Below, one piece after another: positions 46,101 to 55,260 of a stretch of DNA of 64,000 bases. Source of the DNA: Phyto melanocephala (lineage: Eukaryota; Arthropoda; Insecta; Diptera; Rhinophoridae). Below the pieces are notes generated by a model. That model was not told the DNA's origin and ran no database searches. It was given only the letters and a program-made list of their open reading frames with translations. The first letter of the stretch is position 1; each line of letters starts with the position of its first letter. The translations under genes and the position numbers were made by a program. The stretch spans positions 114,055,128 to 114,119,127 of the forward strand of contig OW799234.1 of the NCBI GenBank assembly GCA_941918925.1, read 5' to 3'.

Positions 46101-49100
46101 ATTTAAAATTATTTTGCTTCAACGCATTTTCAACTAAGTTGAGAGTACAAGTCAATAATTTGTGTTTCCTATCTTGCTGAAACTTACAAATATTTAATAA
46201 AATTATATATAAAAAGAAACATTACATCTTAAGCAGGTGTTGAAAAGCTTAAGCTTTTATTATATTAAATTACGTTTGAAGGGTTTTTATGTTATACATA
46301 CAAATGTGCATTATATTAGTAAAATAATTAATTTACATTTTATTACAAAATATTTATTAAAGTGTGTGTGTGTTTTTAGGGAAGGGTATTAATTGTTTAA
46401 CAAGCGGGGGACATACAGTAGTGCAATAGCTGTTAAATAATGTTACAATCTGGGAGATGGTGATAGCGTCTAGTGTATAGAATAACACCTTATGCAATTG
46501 TAAAGATTTTTTAAAATTTATAAAATTTTAATGCATAAGTTTACATTTATAAAATATTTTCTTAGCATTTTCTGACACTTGCATGAGATGTATTGTGTTA
46601 GAGCTTTGAAGATAGAGTATGATACTTTTTATATCTATGCAATTTTAATAACGCACGGTGGGTATGTGTTGTTGAGGTAATAAATAATGTTGGAAGTTTA
46701 AATTTAAAATACACGAATTTTGTTTCAAATTTTGTTTCATTATTATAACTATTATATATATAACTCTTAAAACCAACTTTATGAGAGCTTAAAATCTGAC
46801 ATATAATTGGCTTAATCACAGGGTGTCCAAAGTGTCGTTTTGTTTTAATGTCATAATTTTTAAACATAAACAATACATTATTTAAAAATCATTTAAAATT
46901 TCTCGGGAATTATGACTTTATGACAATACGACACTTAAGACAAGTGGGTAAGCTAAATACATACTTCTTTACAAATTTAAAATTTTTAAAGTCTTTTGCA
47001 AAATATTGCTTTTTTATAGTGTCCCAAATTTTAAACAAAATTTCGATTTGCACAATTTGTGTGGTAAAGTATTAGCAAAAAGAAAATAATTTAAACAGCA
47101 TTTAATAGTATTGGGTTAGTAAAAAGGGATCACTAATGCATTGTTTATACTAAATCCAGCCACACCATAAAAGTGGTCCCTTTAAACCGGCAAATTTGCC
47201 ATTGAATTTCTTAGTAATTTTTTTATATAAAACAAATATATGTATTTTAAAAAGATATTTCAGGATTGATTATTTAATGGTTTGGGAGCTTATTAGGCCT
47301 ATAGCATTCTTAGTGTGGCTTCTCCGAGAGTAGGTGTTGGAAGTGTTTGAACCTTCTGGCGCTCCCCTTTCCTATATATCTACAATGGCGATCAAAAAAT
47401 AACACCAACGTATTTGGTGTTATTATCATTCGTATCATTCTAGTTAAATAGGTTCCTAAGCGTTTTATGCAAAATTTGAATTATAACGTATCGAAAAAAT
47501 ATATGTCTAAACACATTTTGCTTAATGTTGGTGCTATTTTTTTGACCGCAGTTGTACCTACTTAATATGTCTTTTATTCAAAATACTTCAAATATTTTCG
47601 TTACTTAGTTTCTTTTTGGGGCACTCGAAACAATAAATTTATGCATTTCTTTAAGGAGAAGTTATTCAAAAAATCTTAAATACAATAAAAAATATTCTTA
47701 CAAAGGATTGATTAAATATTATTTAGGAATATTAGTAGTGGTATTTGTATAATTATATATAGTACTTTGTTACAAAAAGGTATCAACACAACATCAAGAT
47801 TAAATTGAATAAAAATTTTGAAGGTTAAGGAGTTACAAAAGGGGTGTGGTCACAACGAAAAAAAAACTGTCAGATTTATATACCAATTGCAAATATTTTT
47901 TACATAGAAAAACAGATAGTGAGAACAGAGAAAAGAGAGACGAAAGTGAAAAGAAATAAAACGTGGATTTGGGAAAAGAAAATATGAAAATCAAAAATTA
48001 AAGAATGTAGTTGTAGTGTTTAGTTAAAGTTCGTTAAATTTGTAAACAGTATTAGAAAAAGAAAACTTATTTGTTTCTCATAAAAATATTTATAATTGTG
48101 TCAGTAAAACAATTATTAAATAAAGTCATGTACATATTTTTAGAAGTGTTCTTTTTCCTTATGTTTGTATGTATGTTTAAGTGCTTTGGTTTAAGTTGTT
48201 TGTTTGTTTTTTTTTTTTGAATTGAATTTAATTTTTGTTTAATTAGTTTTTCAATTTTGAATTTAGCCTAATCTTACGTCGGGGAGGCGGTCTTAACAGA
48301 TCGTCAAGTGAAAATGTACGCGCTGCTGCCCCTCCCCCTCCAGGTAATGGATTGGGGCTGCTGAGGCTCAATAATGATGGTTTTCTTATACCCAATCTGT
48401 TGAATATGGAACGAGGTGCACCCGGCGCGTTATTAACGGTCGTTTGTGGTATGGCTGTTGTAAATTGCAATTGTTCACGCAATGATGTGTGATGATGATG
48501 TCCATGTATAGAACCAGGTGCTGTTAATTTAAAAAGAGAGTTTACAAAAAATATACATATAAAACATATTTTTCGTTTTTTTTTATATTGGTTTTTTCCA
48601 AATTCAATTTTGTTTTGTTTAGAAAAGTAGACAAAAAATACAAAAAGGAAATGAGAAAAAGAGTAGGAAAAAATTGCATACAGTAAAAAAAATTTTTACA
48701 CTTTTTTTCTTTAAATTAAAAAATATTTAGCATTGAACACATTTTAAACTGCCATAGTACATATAGAAAAAATTTATAAAAAAAATTCGCTCGTCGAAAT
48801 ATTTTTTTTTTTCAAAAAAACAAAGATTTTTAAAGCTTTCCTAATCCAAAATTGCGTCTCGTTATAGTTAAAACGAATGTTTTGCTAAATTGTGCTTTTG
48901 TATAATTATTGTATTTTGAAAATGAATTACTTTCGTTAAAGTTTTTGAAATACGTATGTATTTTCAAATAATAAATATTTCTGTAGCGAAAAGGAAAATC
49001 TGCTTCGACTTAAGGTAAAATTAAGGTAACCACATCATTGCAATGTCGAAATTCAAAACTACGCTTAGGCAAACTTTCTACTATTTGGAAAAACTTTACA

Positions 49101-49238
49101 GAGAGTTAAGCTTAAAAGCTTATGTCTATATTTTTTCGGAGATCAATATCATTTGTAATAAAATCCCATTTTAGCTTATAATTAAGCTTAAGATGCGAAA
49201 ATCAATATGCTCTCTTTATCTATATATATAAAAGTGAA

Positions 49239-49279
<41 letters not shown>

Positions 49280-52200
49280 GCTATAGACTCTGAAACTGCA
49301 AAACCGATCGGGCTCAAACTTTGGTAAGTTGTTGTACACATACCAGGGAGTGTTTATGGATGAAAAAAAGTGGGCGGGGCCACGCCCATAAAAAATTAGT
49401 TATCAGTTTTAGCTACTTGCACTTGACCGATTTTTCGTGATAATTTCGTGATAAGAAAAGTGGGCGGGGCCACGCCCCTAAAAAAATTTTAACTTTGAGG
49501 TACTTGCACTGGACCGATTTTTCTGAAACTTTGCACACATATTAAGCTGTCGTGACTTTATAACTTCGTGTTTAAAAATGTGGGCGGGGCCACGCCCATA
49601 AAAAAGTCTATAATTTAGAGGTACTTGCATCAGACCGATTTTTCTGAAACTTTGCACACATATTGAGCTGTCATGACTTAATAATTTCAAGATTAGAAAA
49701 GTGGGCAGTGCCACGCCCAGAAAAAAAAGGTATCATTTTGAGGTACTTGCACTGGACCGATTATTCTGAAACTTTGCACACATATTGAGCTATTATGACT
49801 TTACAATTTCGTGATTAGAAAAGTGGGCAAGGCCACGCCCATAAAAACAGTTTTAATTTTGGGATACTTGCACTGGTCCGATTCTTCTGAAACTTTGCAC
49901 ACATATTGAGCTCTTATGACTTTACAATTTCGTGACTAGAAAAGTGGGAAATGCCACGGCCATAAAAAAATTATAATTTTTAGGTTTTTGCACTTGATAT
50001 ACAATTAAAATTCAGAATGCATTTCGATTCATTAAGGGGCGTAGCAACGCGCGCCGGGTTTGGCTAGTAATCTATAAAGCTCAAAATTCATATAATAGTA
50101 CTAATTTATAGGAAATAAATTTTTAAAAATGAACAAACAAATTTAAAAAGTGCTTCCCTGAAAAACTGTAAAAACAGACAGAAGCAGTTTTTACCCTATT
50201 GCCACAGATATTAATTCGAATAGTTTCTGTAATCACTCACTAAAAATTAAATAAACAATTTAACAATAAGAAAAGTTTAAGGGCCATTATTATAACTTAC
50301 CGATAACTAAAGTTAGGATGTTATCGGACAGATAACTAGTTTTTCGTTATTACAACTTCACCCGATATGTTAAAGGGAAGATCATTCTACCTTTAACTTT
50401 TAACGTGAGGTTGATAAATTAAAAGTTACAATATTTTCTACTGTATAAGGCAGTTATTTACTATTTGCTTGTCGTTGCCACTTTGTTTTTAAAGAACTAA
50501 TTAATTTGTTCGGCATTTGCTTTGGTACTGCCATATTTAAAAAAAAAATACAATTTATTTTACAGGCAGGTTGTAATAACGAAAAATACTTAATGGTCAG
50601 TTTATTGCTCACGTTAACAAACATTACCTTTTATTAACATTAACTTTGTCGGCAAGTTGTAATAATGGCCCTAATTTTTTTAATTTTTATAACATTTTTT
50701 TTTATGCAAATTTTTATTTTCAATGTTCCTGTATAAAATTTTGTTTAAACATTTTGAAAAACTGTTAAATATTTTTGTATAAAATATTTGTTAAAAATTT
50801 TCTGTAAAAATTATATCGTCGGCTTAATGCAAATCTGCTTAATCCACTTAAAGTAAATTGAGATTTTGATGCCGTGTGGTAGAGAAGTTTAAACCTCGTC
50901 GACCAGCATGTAATTTTTTTTTCTCAATTTAAGTATTGAATTGTGTAAAAAGGTTTGGTAAAAAAAAAACTCCTAAATCCTCTCATAGAAAAATGTTTTT
51001 ATGAAAAACTTCTAAACCCAGTATATTATTAGTTTACTGTTTATTACTAACTCTTTTTTTTGTTTATTTATTTCTTTAGATTGTAGTCAGACATGAAGAA
51101 TACCATAAACTAAACCAACTATATTTTTGATTTTCCCCTCAAGCTACAAATATGAAATATAAGAAGTTTTTTGTCTCTCCTGTAAAATTTGCTGAAAGGG
51201 AGTTAGTAGGTTTGCACATTAAGCCGACGCTATATCGCACAAATGTTTCCTTAAACTGTCTTTAATATATTTTTAATAGAAATTTTATTTGATGTATTAT
51301 ATGTTATTTATTAAAAATGTATTTGTTAATTTTTATATAAAAAATTTAAAATTTTTGTATTAAATTTAAAATTTTTGTATTAAATTTTAGAATTTTTTTT
51401 TGAAAAAACTATTAAAAATTTGCCTATAAAAGTGTACACAATTTTTAAATATTGTTTTTAATTTTTATTAAAACTTTTTTCTTAACAATTTATTCTATTC
51501 TATTTGAAATTTTCTTTTAAGAAAGATTTTGTTAAATATGTTTCAAAAAAAGTTTGTTGAATTTTTTTTTTAAATTTTTTATAAAAAAAGTTTTTCTATA
51601 AAAATTTTTAAAAAATTTTCTATGAAAATTGTTAAAAATTTTTCTATAAAAATTGTTAAAAATTTTTTAGTGTTGTTTTAAAATCTTATAAAACATTTTA
51701 TAAAAAACGACTAGTTGAAATTTTGATTTTAAGAAAGATTTTGTTAAAAATGTTCAATAATGTTTTTTGTTTGTGCAGATATTTTGTTTGCTTTATTGTT
51801 ATATATCTTGTTCTTTATAGAAAATTAAAAAAAAGGATATTTTTAAGTATTTATCTATTCTAAAAATATTTTTTCCCATCTATTGCAAATACAATTGAAT
51901 GATATTCTTTGGTATATTCTGTTGAGAAACTTATCTCAATTTGTGAAAAATTCTTCTTCTGCAATAAACTCTTTAAGCATGTTTAATTAAAAATTTTATT
52001 ATACCTAAATGCATAAATTTTCTTAGCAGAGTTGTTTGTTTTTTTAATTAGACTTATTTATAACTGTAGAATATAGTTTTTATTGGGGTTAAATTATGTT
52101 TGTAAAAAATATTAAGGATTTGACGTAAAAATCGAAAACTATTTCCACTTTATGATCAAACAACAAGTAGATATAGTTTCTGTGATTTTTAATTCAAAAT

Positions 52201-54434
52201 CGTTGTTATTAAAATCTTACACGAAAGCACAATTTAGCAAAACGTTAATGGGCTTCTTATTAGCTTCATTTAGCCTTCCTAATTACCTCATTATTTATAA
52301 TATAAGTATGTATATACAAAAAAAAATAAGTTTTTGTTTTGTTTTATGTTTCGTAAACTTACGCCTATTACGATCAGCTTCTTCAGCCAATAGTTTTTCG
52401 ATTTTCTCTGGAAAATGTCGCTTCGCACACCAAACCAAACCTATAACAGCTAAAACCACAAATACAGTAATTAGACCCAACCAAAAGGGTTCCTGCAGCA
52501 TACGCTCCGATAAAGGTTTGTAAGGTATGTGAAGCATACGTTTTTCACAGCGGTGGCCCTCCCACCAAGCATAGCAACTATACACAAGTTCACAAATAAG
52601 AGCATTAATGAAGAGAAAGATTTTTATTTAAGGAATTTGAATTAAATTAATTATATTTGTAGTAGATTTAAGTATAAATTTAGTTGAAATAAATTAAATT
52701 AAAATAAATGAGCATCATTTTATGACATCACATTTGTGTAATAACATACAAACATATAAATATATGTATGCGCTCAGTCATTTGCACACACACACATAAA
52801 TATTACTCACCGACAAAAGAAACCACCATTTTTTTCTATGCAAATACCACGTCCCTCACAAGGATTATCCGCACAAGGTCTTTGTTTTTGTTCGCATGTC
52901 GTACCCATGTAACCAGCTTGACACAGGCACTACAAATAAAGTTGTATTTTTAACAAAATAATCTTTCCCCCTTTCAATCAGTGTTACCGTTTAGCATTTT
53001 CGTAAAAGTGACACAATGAGAGATTTGTCCCATTAGAAAAGCAGATAATTTACCAAAAAAAATTTTAGGGTAAGTACATTTAAATCAATTGTTCAATTCA
53101 CAACTCCCATTGTACTTTGTTTATTCTATTATAATGCAGTTTTGGTTTAATTAACGTTCAGCAAAAATATTTAAGGAATGGGAAGGTTAATTACAAAAAA
53201 ATTGTAAAATTTTTTTTAACAAAGTTAACAGAAGTTCAAATAACATTTTAACCAAGGCACATTTATTCATCAGGTAGTCTTGTTTCGTCAGCCGATAATT
53301 TTTTTCTTCAATTATACTAAATGCCAGCTGTCAAAGTCTATATATAAAAAACAAATTTCTCTCCTCTCTCATTTATTTCAATTGTCAAACTTCATATATA
53401 AAAAATATAAATAAAAAATTTTCTCCGAACTGCAATTACCTGATGAATTAATATGCCTTGATTTTAACAAAAAAAACAATACATATGTATATATTTTTTC
53501 AGGGTCAAAAAAAGGTTAAAAAAAAATAACTTTTTTATTCAACAACAAATTTGTACATATTTTTTAACTTGGTATTAATCCTATATATCTGATATTGTAT
53601 TGTTTTACAACCTCTTTTAGTGGAAATTACTAACAACCAGCATACAATACCGTAAACTAATACCAAAAGTACTACCAATAGTGCCTAACAAGGAAGTGAA
53701 TTGAATGAATTTGTTATTAAACTTTTTACTTTACTAGGGGAATTTCGTTTCTTTAGAGTGCTTAACATGCCAATTGGGCATGGGTGTTTAACTGCCAAGG
53801 GTTTCTGCTTTTTCTTTTTTAACTAACCTTACATTGAATAAATTTATACTGTACAAATGAATCAAAATAAAAGCTACAAATGTTAACAAACTGCATTTTT
53901 TTATTTATAACCCCAATAATATATACTAACGTCTTTTGTAAGGAAACAGTAAAGTTAAGATTTAGTATGAATAAGAACGTTGCAATATATACAAAATATG
54001 TATTTTTTAATATTTTCTTAATACACGTAATATTGCTAAAAAATATAATTTCCTATTTTAATTTTAGTTGCACAACGGTAACACTGCTTGCAGGTCGTGT
54101 TAAACATGTTACACTCACCTTAAAATTATTTAAAGTTAATTCACATTTACCAAAGACACAGGGTTCTAATTCACACATATTTAAGCCACAAAATCTAAAT
54201 TTTTTTAAGAAAAATATTTTATTTATTTGTTGTAGTAGTAAATTATTTAAATGGCTTTATTTTACTATTAAGTTAGTTATCACTCAACTTACCTGCCGGT
54301 AAAATGCCCCTGGCACTTGCAATAGCTTGTACCATTATTGTTAACCACACATTTGCCATTGTACTGACAAGGATTCGGTTGACACGATTCGACACTTTTA
54401 TCCCCAGATGCTAATTTCATTTTGTAATTATTAT
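30856..54434 (-). CDS. Single-pass membrane protein with 3 EGF repeats and long Ser-rich cytoplasmic tail (C-terminal 1359 residues, 12 exons)
   Basis: I do not recognise the gene. Twelve exons with GT/AG borders join without a stop into 1360 codons: 54434-54293, 54194-54119, 52929-52811, 52577-52363, 48520-48278, 40854-40517, 37806-36961, 33871-33480, 32861-31597, 31532-31462, 31399-31299 and 31129-30856. Order: a spacer, three complete six-cysteine EGF domains, a short stalk, one transmembrane helix (FWLGLITVFVVLAVIGLVWC), a basic juxtamembrane stretch (AKRHFPEKIEKLLAEEADRN), then some 1230 residues rich in Ser, Pro, Thr and acidic patches. The tail has a KVTF motif (PP1 RVxF-like), basic clusters and a conserved-looking C-terminal helical stretch. 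The design suggests a cell-surface receptor or adhesion protein signalling through a disordered tail; that is inference. N-terminus outside or unrecognised. Confidence 0.9.
31299..31399 (-). CDS. EGF/TM gene exon before the last
   Basis: Acceptor ATTTCTTTAG, then TILRRISPSIIKEDETARPK and SKINRLRAIGNQI; the split Arg codon joins the last exon. Basic amphipathic helices here differ from the low-complexity tail and may be a folded or membrane-binding segment. Confidence 0.87.
31462..31532 (-). CDS. EGF/TM gene small exon
   Basis: 71 bp between introns of 64 and 62 bp, both typical minimal fly introns. Encodes LNSPNRDKRPRKQESISEDE and VAD. Acceptor GATTTAAG, donor GTAATT; phase 1 in, phase 0 out. 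Confidence 0.85.
31597..32861 (-). CDS. EGF/TM gene exon: largest cytoplasmic exon
   Basis: 421 codons. Acceptor CTAATTGTAG in phase 2; LLKQFEKPTSLEFPFAPP, then SESNLSSSGYSSMASPGPSR, an acidic segment (DDILIESNDEGIGTDHVDEK) with a related one further on (FLDDEILIEVDEPSTS), a basic Ser/Lys block (RRSSSKKRERKSSK), and a Cys/His cluster (HVCNKHCHSHHHPC). Donor AGGC|GTAAGT, phase 1. Mostly low complexity; the repeated DEILIE-type motif hints at a functional linear motif. Confidence 0.92.
33480..33871 (-). CDS. EGF/TM gene exon: tail segment with Thr/Pro-rich sequence
   Basis: Acceptor TTTAATGTCTCTTTCAAAG, then EKLRIGLEREKSRLLDTDVE, a TTPTDTTTTS run, a series of short Pro-flanked beta-like segments (AITIDIEPPTP, LIIPTLTVEQPSP) and PMIIFPGSPPP. 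Ends in phase 2 at an AAAAAG|GTATAC donor. The Met in the acceptor region could start a separate short isoform, but the splice reading fits better. Confidence 0.88.
34078..34146 (-). CDS. Possible alternative terminal exon with in-frame stop
   Basis: Acceptor TGTATTTCTCAG, then VDSDCGIVIEFGKKHEIRRW, F, S and TGA. It is in phase 0, so it could follow the exon ending at 36961 and cut the protein short, removing about 620 residues. No good donor is seen before or shortly after the stop, and the flanking exons join in frame without it. It may be a real alternative end, a poison exon or chance. Confidence 0.35.
   Translation of the reverse strand: MDSDCGIVIEFGKKHEIRRWFS
34304..35230 (+). mobile_element. 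Fold-back mariner: 5' half replaced by inverted 3' end
   Basis: Both ends carry TAAAGGGTGTTTTTTTAAGC repeats bounded by TA. The first 179 bp (34304-34482) are an inverted copy of the last 179 bp (35052-35230), about 96 percent identical. The arms stop at the palindrome GGACGTCC. The 927-bp element therefore has arms far longer than a normal mariner's and has lost the part coding for the DNA-binding domain. Confidence 0.93.
34406..35122 (+). pseudogene. Chimeric mariner reading frame (antisense leader plus catalytic domain)
   Basis: 238 open codons. The first 26 residues (MTLTFENDFGHMGTAAVLDE..) are the antisense of the transposase's own C-terminus, produced by the inverted duplication. Real transposase starts at LFYRKIVFSDEAHFWLNG (first D). 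It continues with [20 protein letters not shown] (second D), NWPPRSCDLTPLDYILWGYV (third D, 36 residues after the second by my count) and ends with the family C-terminus (..NSRGAHMPEIIFKC). All three catalytic Asp are intact and no stop is present, but the paired helix-turn-helix region is absent, so it could not bind its own ends in the usual way. Confidence 0.9.
36961..37806 (-). CDS. EGF/TM gene exon: Ser/Pro-rich tail segment with acidic end
   Basis: 282 codons, phase 0 to 0. Acceptor TTTTATCAAACAG then ATRNSSAISLPTDIQMRASS. Many Ser-Pro and Thr-Pro sites, several short hydrophobic islands (TILLEIPSI), and an acidic patch FSDDDDDKSDHSD just before the donor GTAGGT. A disordered phospho-target region by composition. 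Confidence 0.9.
38250..38770 (+). pseudogene. Mariner-like transposase relic
   Basis: RIWANENPQAIVENPMHRHS, VTVWYNL, AGGVICPYFFENEDGTLNGF, then MWFQQDGFTCYR and RSCDLTPLDFFLWEYLKEK in shifting frames. Same family as the 34304 element. Heavily mutated, no terminal repeats seen; it lies in an intron of the EGF/TM gene. Confidence 0.75.
38996..39568. mobile_element. MITE with GGTTCGTTCGAG ends
   Basis: Left end AGGTTCGTTCGAGTACT and right end on the other strand AGGTTCGTTCGAGAACT. TA is found on both outer sides if the repeat starts at GG. About 570 bp; near the right end it is rich in 'acaaattcgtacaaattt' inverted words. The open frame at 39377-39613 inside it is not supported as a gene. Confidence 0.7.
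39569..40516. other. Intron DNA, no element recognised
   Basis: AT-rich with a long T run ending at the donor side of the exon at 40517. Nothing identified. Confidence 0.4.
40517..40854 (-). CDS. EGF/TM gene exon: basic cluster and PP1-docking-like motif
   Basis: Opens with (R)SPSPRKKRNNSTPVKKNA, then a glutamine-rich helix (EKKQILQQLV), KVSLGELISMSENRL and DPKLEKKVTFARLLNKVSAE near the end. KVTF (40565-40576) fits the RVxF consensus for binding protein phosphatase 1 with the basic residues usual before it. Donor GAG|GTAGTT, phase 0. Confidence 0.88.
40855..43906. other. Large intron DNA of the EGF/TM gene, left part
   Basis: Apart from the mariner relic at 42230-42475 I recognise nothing. 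The 60-codon frame at 41746-41928, with some preceding open text (RSLFDRLKVYAF), might be a decayed retroelement, but no motif supports it. Confidence 0.4.
42230..42475 (-). pseudogene. Mariner-like transposase relic
   Basis: On the minus strand: NMWFQQNGVTCYTS, with the second catalytic D changed to N, and RSCVLTPLDFVLWLFFK with the third D changed to V. Same family as the element at 34304. Ends not found. Confidence 0.7.
43908..43938. other. Perfect 12-bp hairpin at LINE junction
   Basis: CTTAGAGTTTCC, loop TATACCG, GGAAACTCTAAG. The right arm overlaps the first readable bases of the LINE fragment. Confidence 0.8.
43934..45150 (+). pseudogene. LINE endonuclease fragment, truncated at both ends
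   Basis: Starts inside ORF2 with LSVYQLNLHQSRAASAVIMR, the usual start of an apurinic-type endonuclease. Then LDVALLQEPW (catalytic E), LVMGCDANSHSTVWG (D..N..H) and VIDITLCSVGMLDRV with LTMSDYRAIQ (the S-D-Y/H at the end of the domain). A TGA at 44417 lies in a stretch with small compensating deletions; otherwise the frame is open to about 45150. It stops at VHFPGS, just before the reverse transcriptase. GC content is far above the surroundings. Clade (Jockey, LOA or R1-like) not decided. Confidence 0.9.
45485..45762 (+). mobile_element. Short Helitron
   Basis: TC at 45485 after A (TCTATATATATGTATATAAA), then at the 3' end AAGTTCGACGGGTCTG and CTAG at 45759-45762 before T. 278 bp, a different family from the CACGCCC-unit Helitrons. 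The 63-codon frame inside is not a gene. Confidence 0.8.
47383..47554. mobile_element. 172-bp MITE, Tc1/mariner type
   Basis: Left end CAATGGCGATCAAAAAATAA and right end on the other strand CAACTGCGGTCAAAAAAATA, both extending to CACCAAC and flanked by TA. The 28-bp imperfect terminal repeats and TA fit a Tc1-like MITE. Confidence 0.85.
48278..48520 (-). CDS. EGF/TM gene exon: proximal cytoplasmic tail
   Basis: Acceptor AAATTAACAG; PGSIHGHHHHTSLREQ, then SIFNRLGIRKPSLLSLSSPN, a Gly/Ala run (PGGGGAAA) and RTFSLDDLLRPPPR. Donor GTAAGA, phase 1, matching the next exon. The FSLDDLL helix between Ser/Pro-rich segments could be a short docking motif (inference). The codons downstream of the donor are intron. 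Confidence 0.85.
49219..50067 (+). mobile_element. Helitron (non-autonomous) with six internal units
   Basis: TC at 49219 after A; CTAG at 50064-50067 before T; 849 bp. A GT run at 49243-49277 is followed by TTAGCTATAGACTC. Six units of about 120 bp, each with CACGCCC (49381, 49471, 49591, 49712, 49833; the sixth at 49954 is CACGGCC), and a 3' end CAACGCGCGCCGGGTTTGG. The borders are confirmed by the uninterrupted target copy. Confidence 0.95.
49243..49277. repeat. TG microsatellite inside the Helitron
   Basis: Seventeen or so TG units. The other copies have shorter forms at the same place, so the run expanded after insertion or differs between source copies. Confidence 0.9.
50280..50671. 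mobile_element. MITE with GGGCCATTATTA ends
   Basis: Left AGGGCCATTATTATAACTTA and right on the other strand AGGGCCATTATTACAACTTG, with further subterminal matches (CGTTATTACAAC). About 390 bp. Target duplication not clear. Confidence 0.75.
50672..52362. other. Intron DNA with repeated TTGTTAAAAATTTT words
   Basis: Very AT-rich; 51300-51760 repeats 'aaaattttttctataaaaatt'-type phrases. No coding signal. Confidence 0.4.
52363..52577 (-). CDS. EGF/TM gene exon: end of EGF 3, transmembrane helix, juxtamembrane
   Basis: CYAWWEGHRCEKR completes EGF 3. A stalk (MLHIPYKPLSERMLQEP) leads to FWLGLITVFVVLAVIGLVWC, a 20-residue uncharged helix, then positively charged AKRHFPEKIEKLLAEEADRN. The charge pattern puts the C-terminus in the cytoplasm (type I). 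Donor GTAAGT, phase 1. Confidence 0.93.
52811..52929 (-). CDS. EGF/TM gene exon: end of EGF 2 and most of EGF 3
   Basis: Acceptor TTTATTTGTAG; CLCQAGYMGTTCEQ closes EGF 2 and RPCADNPCEGRGICIEKNGG plus FFC opens EGF 3. Donor GTGAGT in phase 2. Confidence 0.92.
53247..53468. mobile_element. MITE with TTCATCAGGTA inverted ends
   Basis: Left AACCAAGGCACATTTATTCA then TCAGGTA; right on the other strand AATCAAGGCATATTAATTCA then TCAGGTA. The 27-bp ends have about four differences. About 220 bp, in the intron between two EGF exons. Confidence 0.75.
54119..54194 (-). CDS. EGF/TM gene exon: end of EGF 1 and first half of EGF 2
   Basis: A 76-bp exon. Acceptor AAAAAAATTTAG, then (R)FCGLNMCELEPCVFGKCE and LTLNNFK; donor GTGAGT, phase 0. 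It restores the frame between its neighbours, which otherwise would not join (phase 2 to phase 0), and supplies the missing cysteines. Confidence 0.88.
54293..54434 (-). CDS. EGF/TM gene exon: EGF repeat 1
   Basis: Acceptor TTTTCAG, then NNYKMKLASGDKSVES and CQPNPCQYNGKCVVNNNGTS with YCKCQGHFTG. Five of the six EGF cysteines are here; the sixth is at the start of the next exon. Donor GTAAGT in phase 2. The asparagine-rich NNNGTS offers an N-glycosylation site. At least one more exon must precede it. Confidence 0.88.
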
Positions 54435-54879
54435 CTGAAAAGCATTAGTAAAAGGGGTTAAATAAATGAGTTAAGGTAAATAAGTTTTTAGTTAGTAAAA
54501 CCTAAAAGAAGAGTTGGAGAAAAACGAAAGAAAACAATGCAAACATTGAAACGTTTACTGTGTATGAACTTTATTTTGGGTATTTTTAATTAAATTAAAG
54601 CTACAGTTTTGCTAAGAAAAATTGTATTAAAAATGTTTTGTAAAAATTAAATTGTTTTAATAACATTTGCATTTAATTTTAATCTATACTTTAGATTAAT
54701 CTATATAAAGAGTCAGCAGGTAAAAACTTTTATTTGTTTTAAGTTAAATAAAACTTAAATCGTTTAATATAAACATTTTTACAAAATACTTAAATTTATT
54801 AAAATTTTGCACGAATTCATTTAACATTCAAATATTGACATATTACGCGTTATTTATAAATTCGTTCATCTTTTCTGGA

Positions 54880-55260
54880 AATTCTCTCTGATTCGTTATT
54901 TTTTTGGACAAGGTGGTCCACTTATGCTTACAATCGGTCACATCCTGAGATATCTTTACTGTGTTTTTGAATTCTTTTCTTACAATAAGTCAATAGCTTT
55001 TCACAGGTGGACAGTTCTGGATATTTGGGTAAGTTTGCCTCCCGTGGTACAAAATTGACATTATGGTTTGGATAACCACTCAAGAAAAATTTGTCTGTAG
55101 TGGTATAACGCTAAATCGGGCCTGAAATTTGAAGGCAATCTATTAAGAAAGGTAAAAGATGTTTTTGGAGACAATCCGTAATATATATTTCGGTGTTAAT
55201 CGACTGATTTATCTTAGCATAGCTCAAATGCAAAAATTAGAGATATAAAATTTGAACTGT
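54880..55260 (-). pseudogene. DD37E transposase relic
   Basis: On the minus strand NTEIYITDCLQKHLLPFL and RPDLALYHY, then LEWL, and in another frame VPREANLPKYPEL. These match NTDIYIKECLQKRLLPFI, PDLAS and VPKEANPPNCPEL of the 6866 element. Frameshifted and without ends. Confidence 0.75.

Larger units (their letters stand above)
48980..50208 (-). mobile_element. MITE (CCTG..CAGG family) interrupted by a Helitron
   Basis: Left and right parts (48980-49218 and 50068-50208) together match the complete copy at 26089-26462 in reverse orientation. About 380 bp when the Helitron is removed, against 374 bp. The terminal bases have drifted (TCTG in place of CCTG). Confidence 0.85.

Noticed and set aside
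53880..54302. 140-codon plus-strand frame
   Set aside because: It lies antisense to two EGF exons with clear splice sites, cysteine spacing and phase; the plus-strand product is Leu/Ile/Phe-rich noise of AT-rich DNA.
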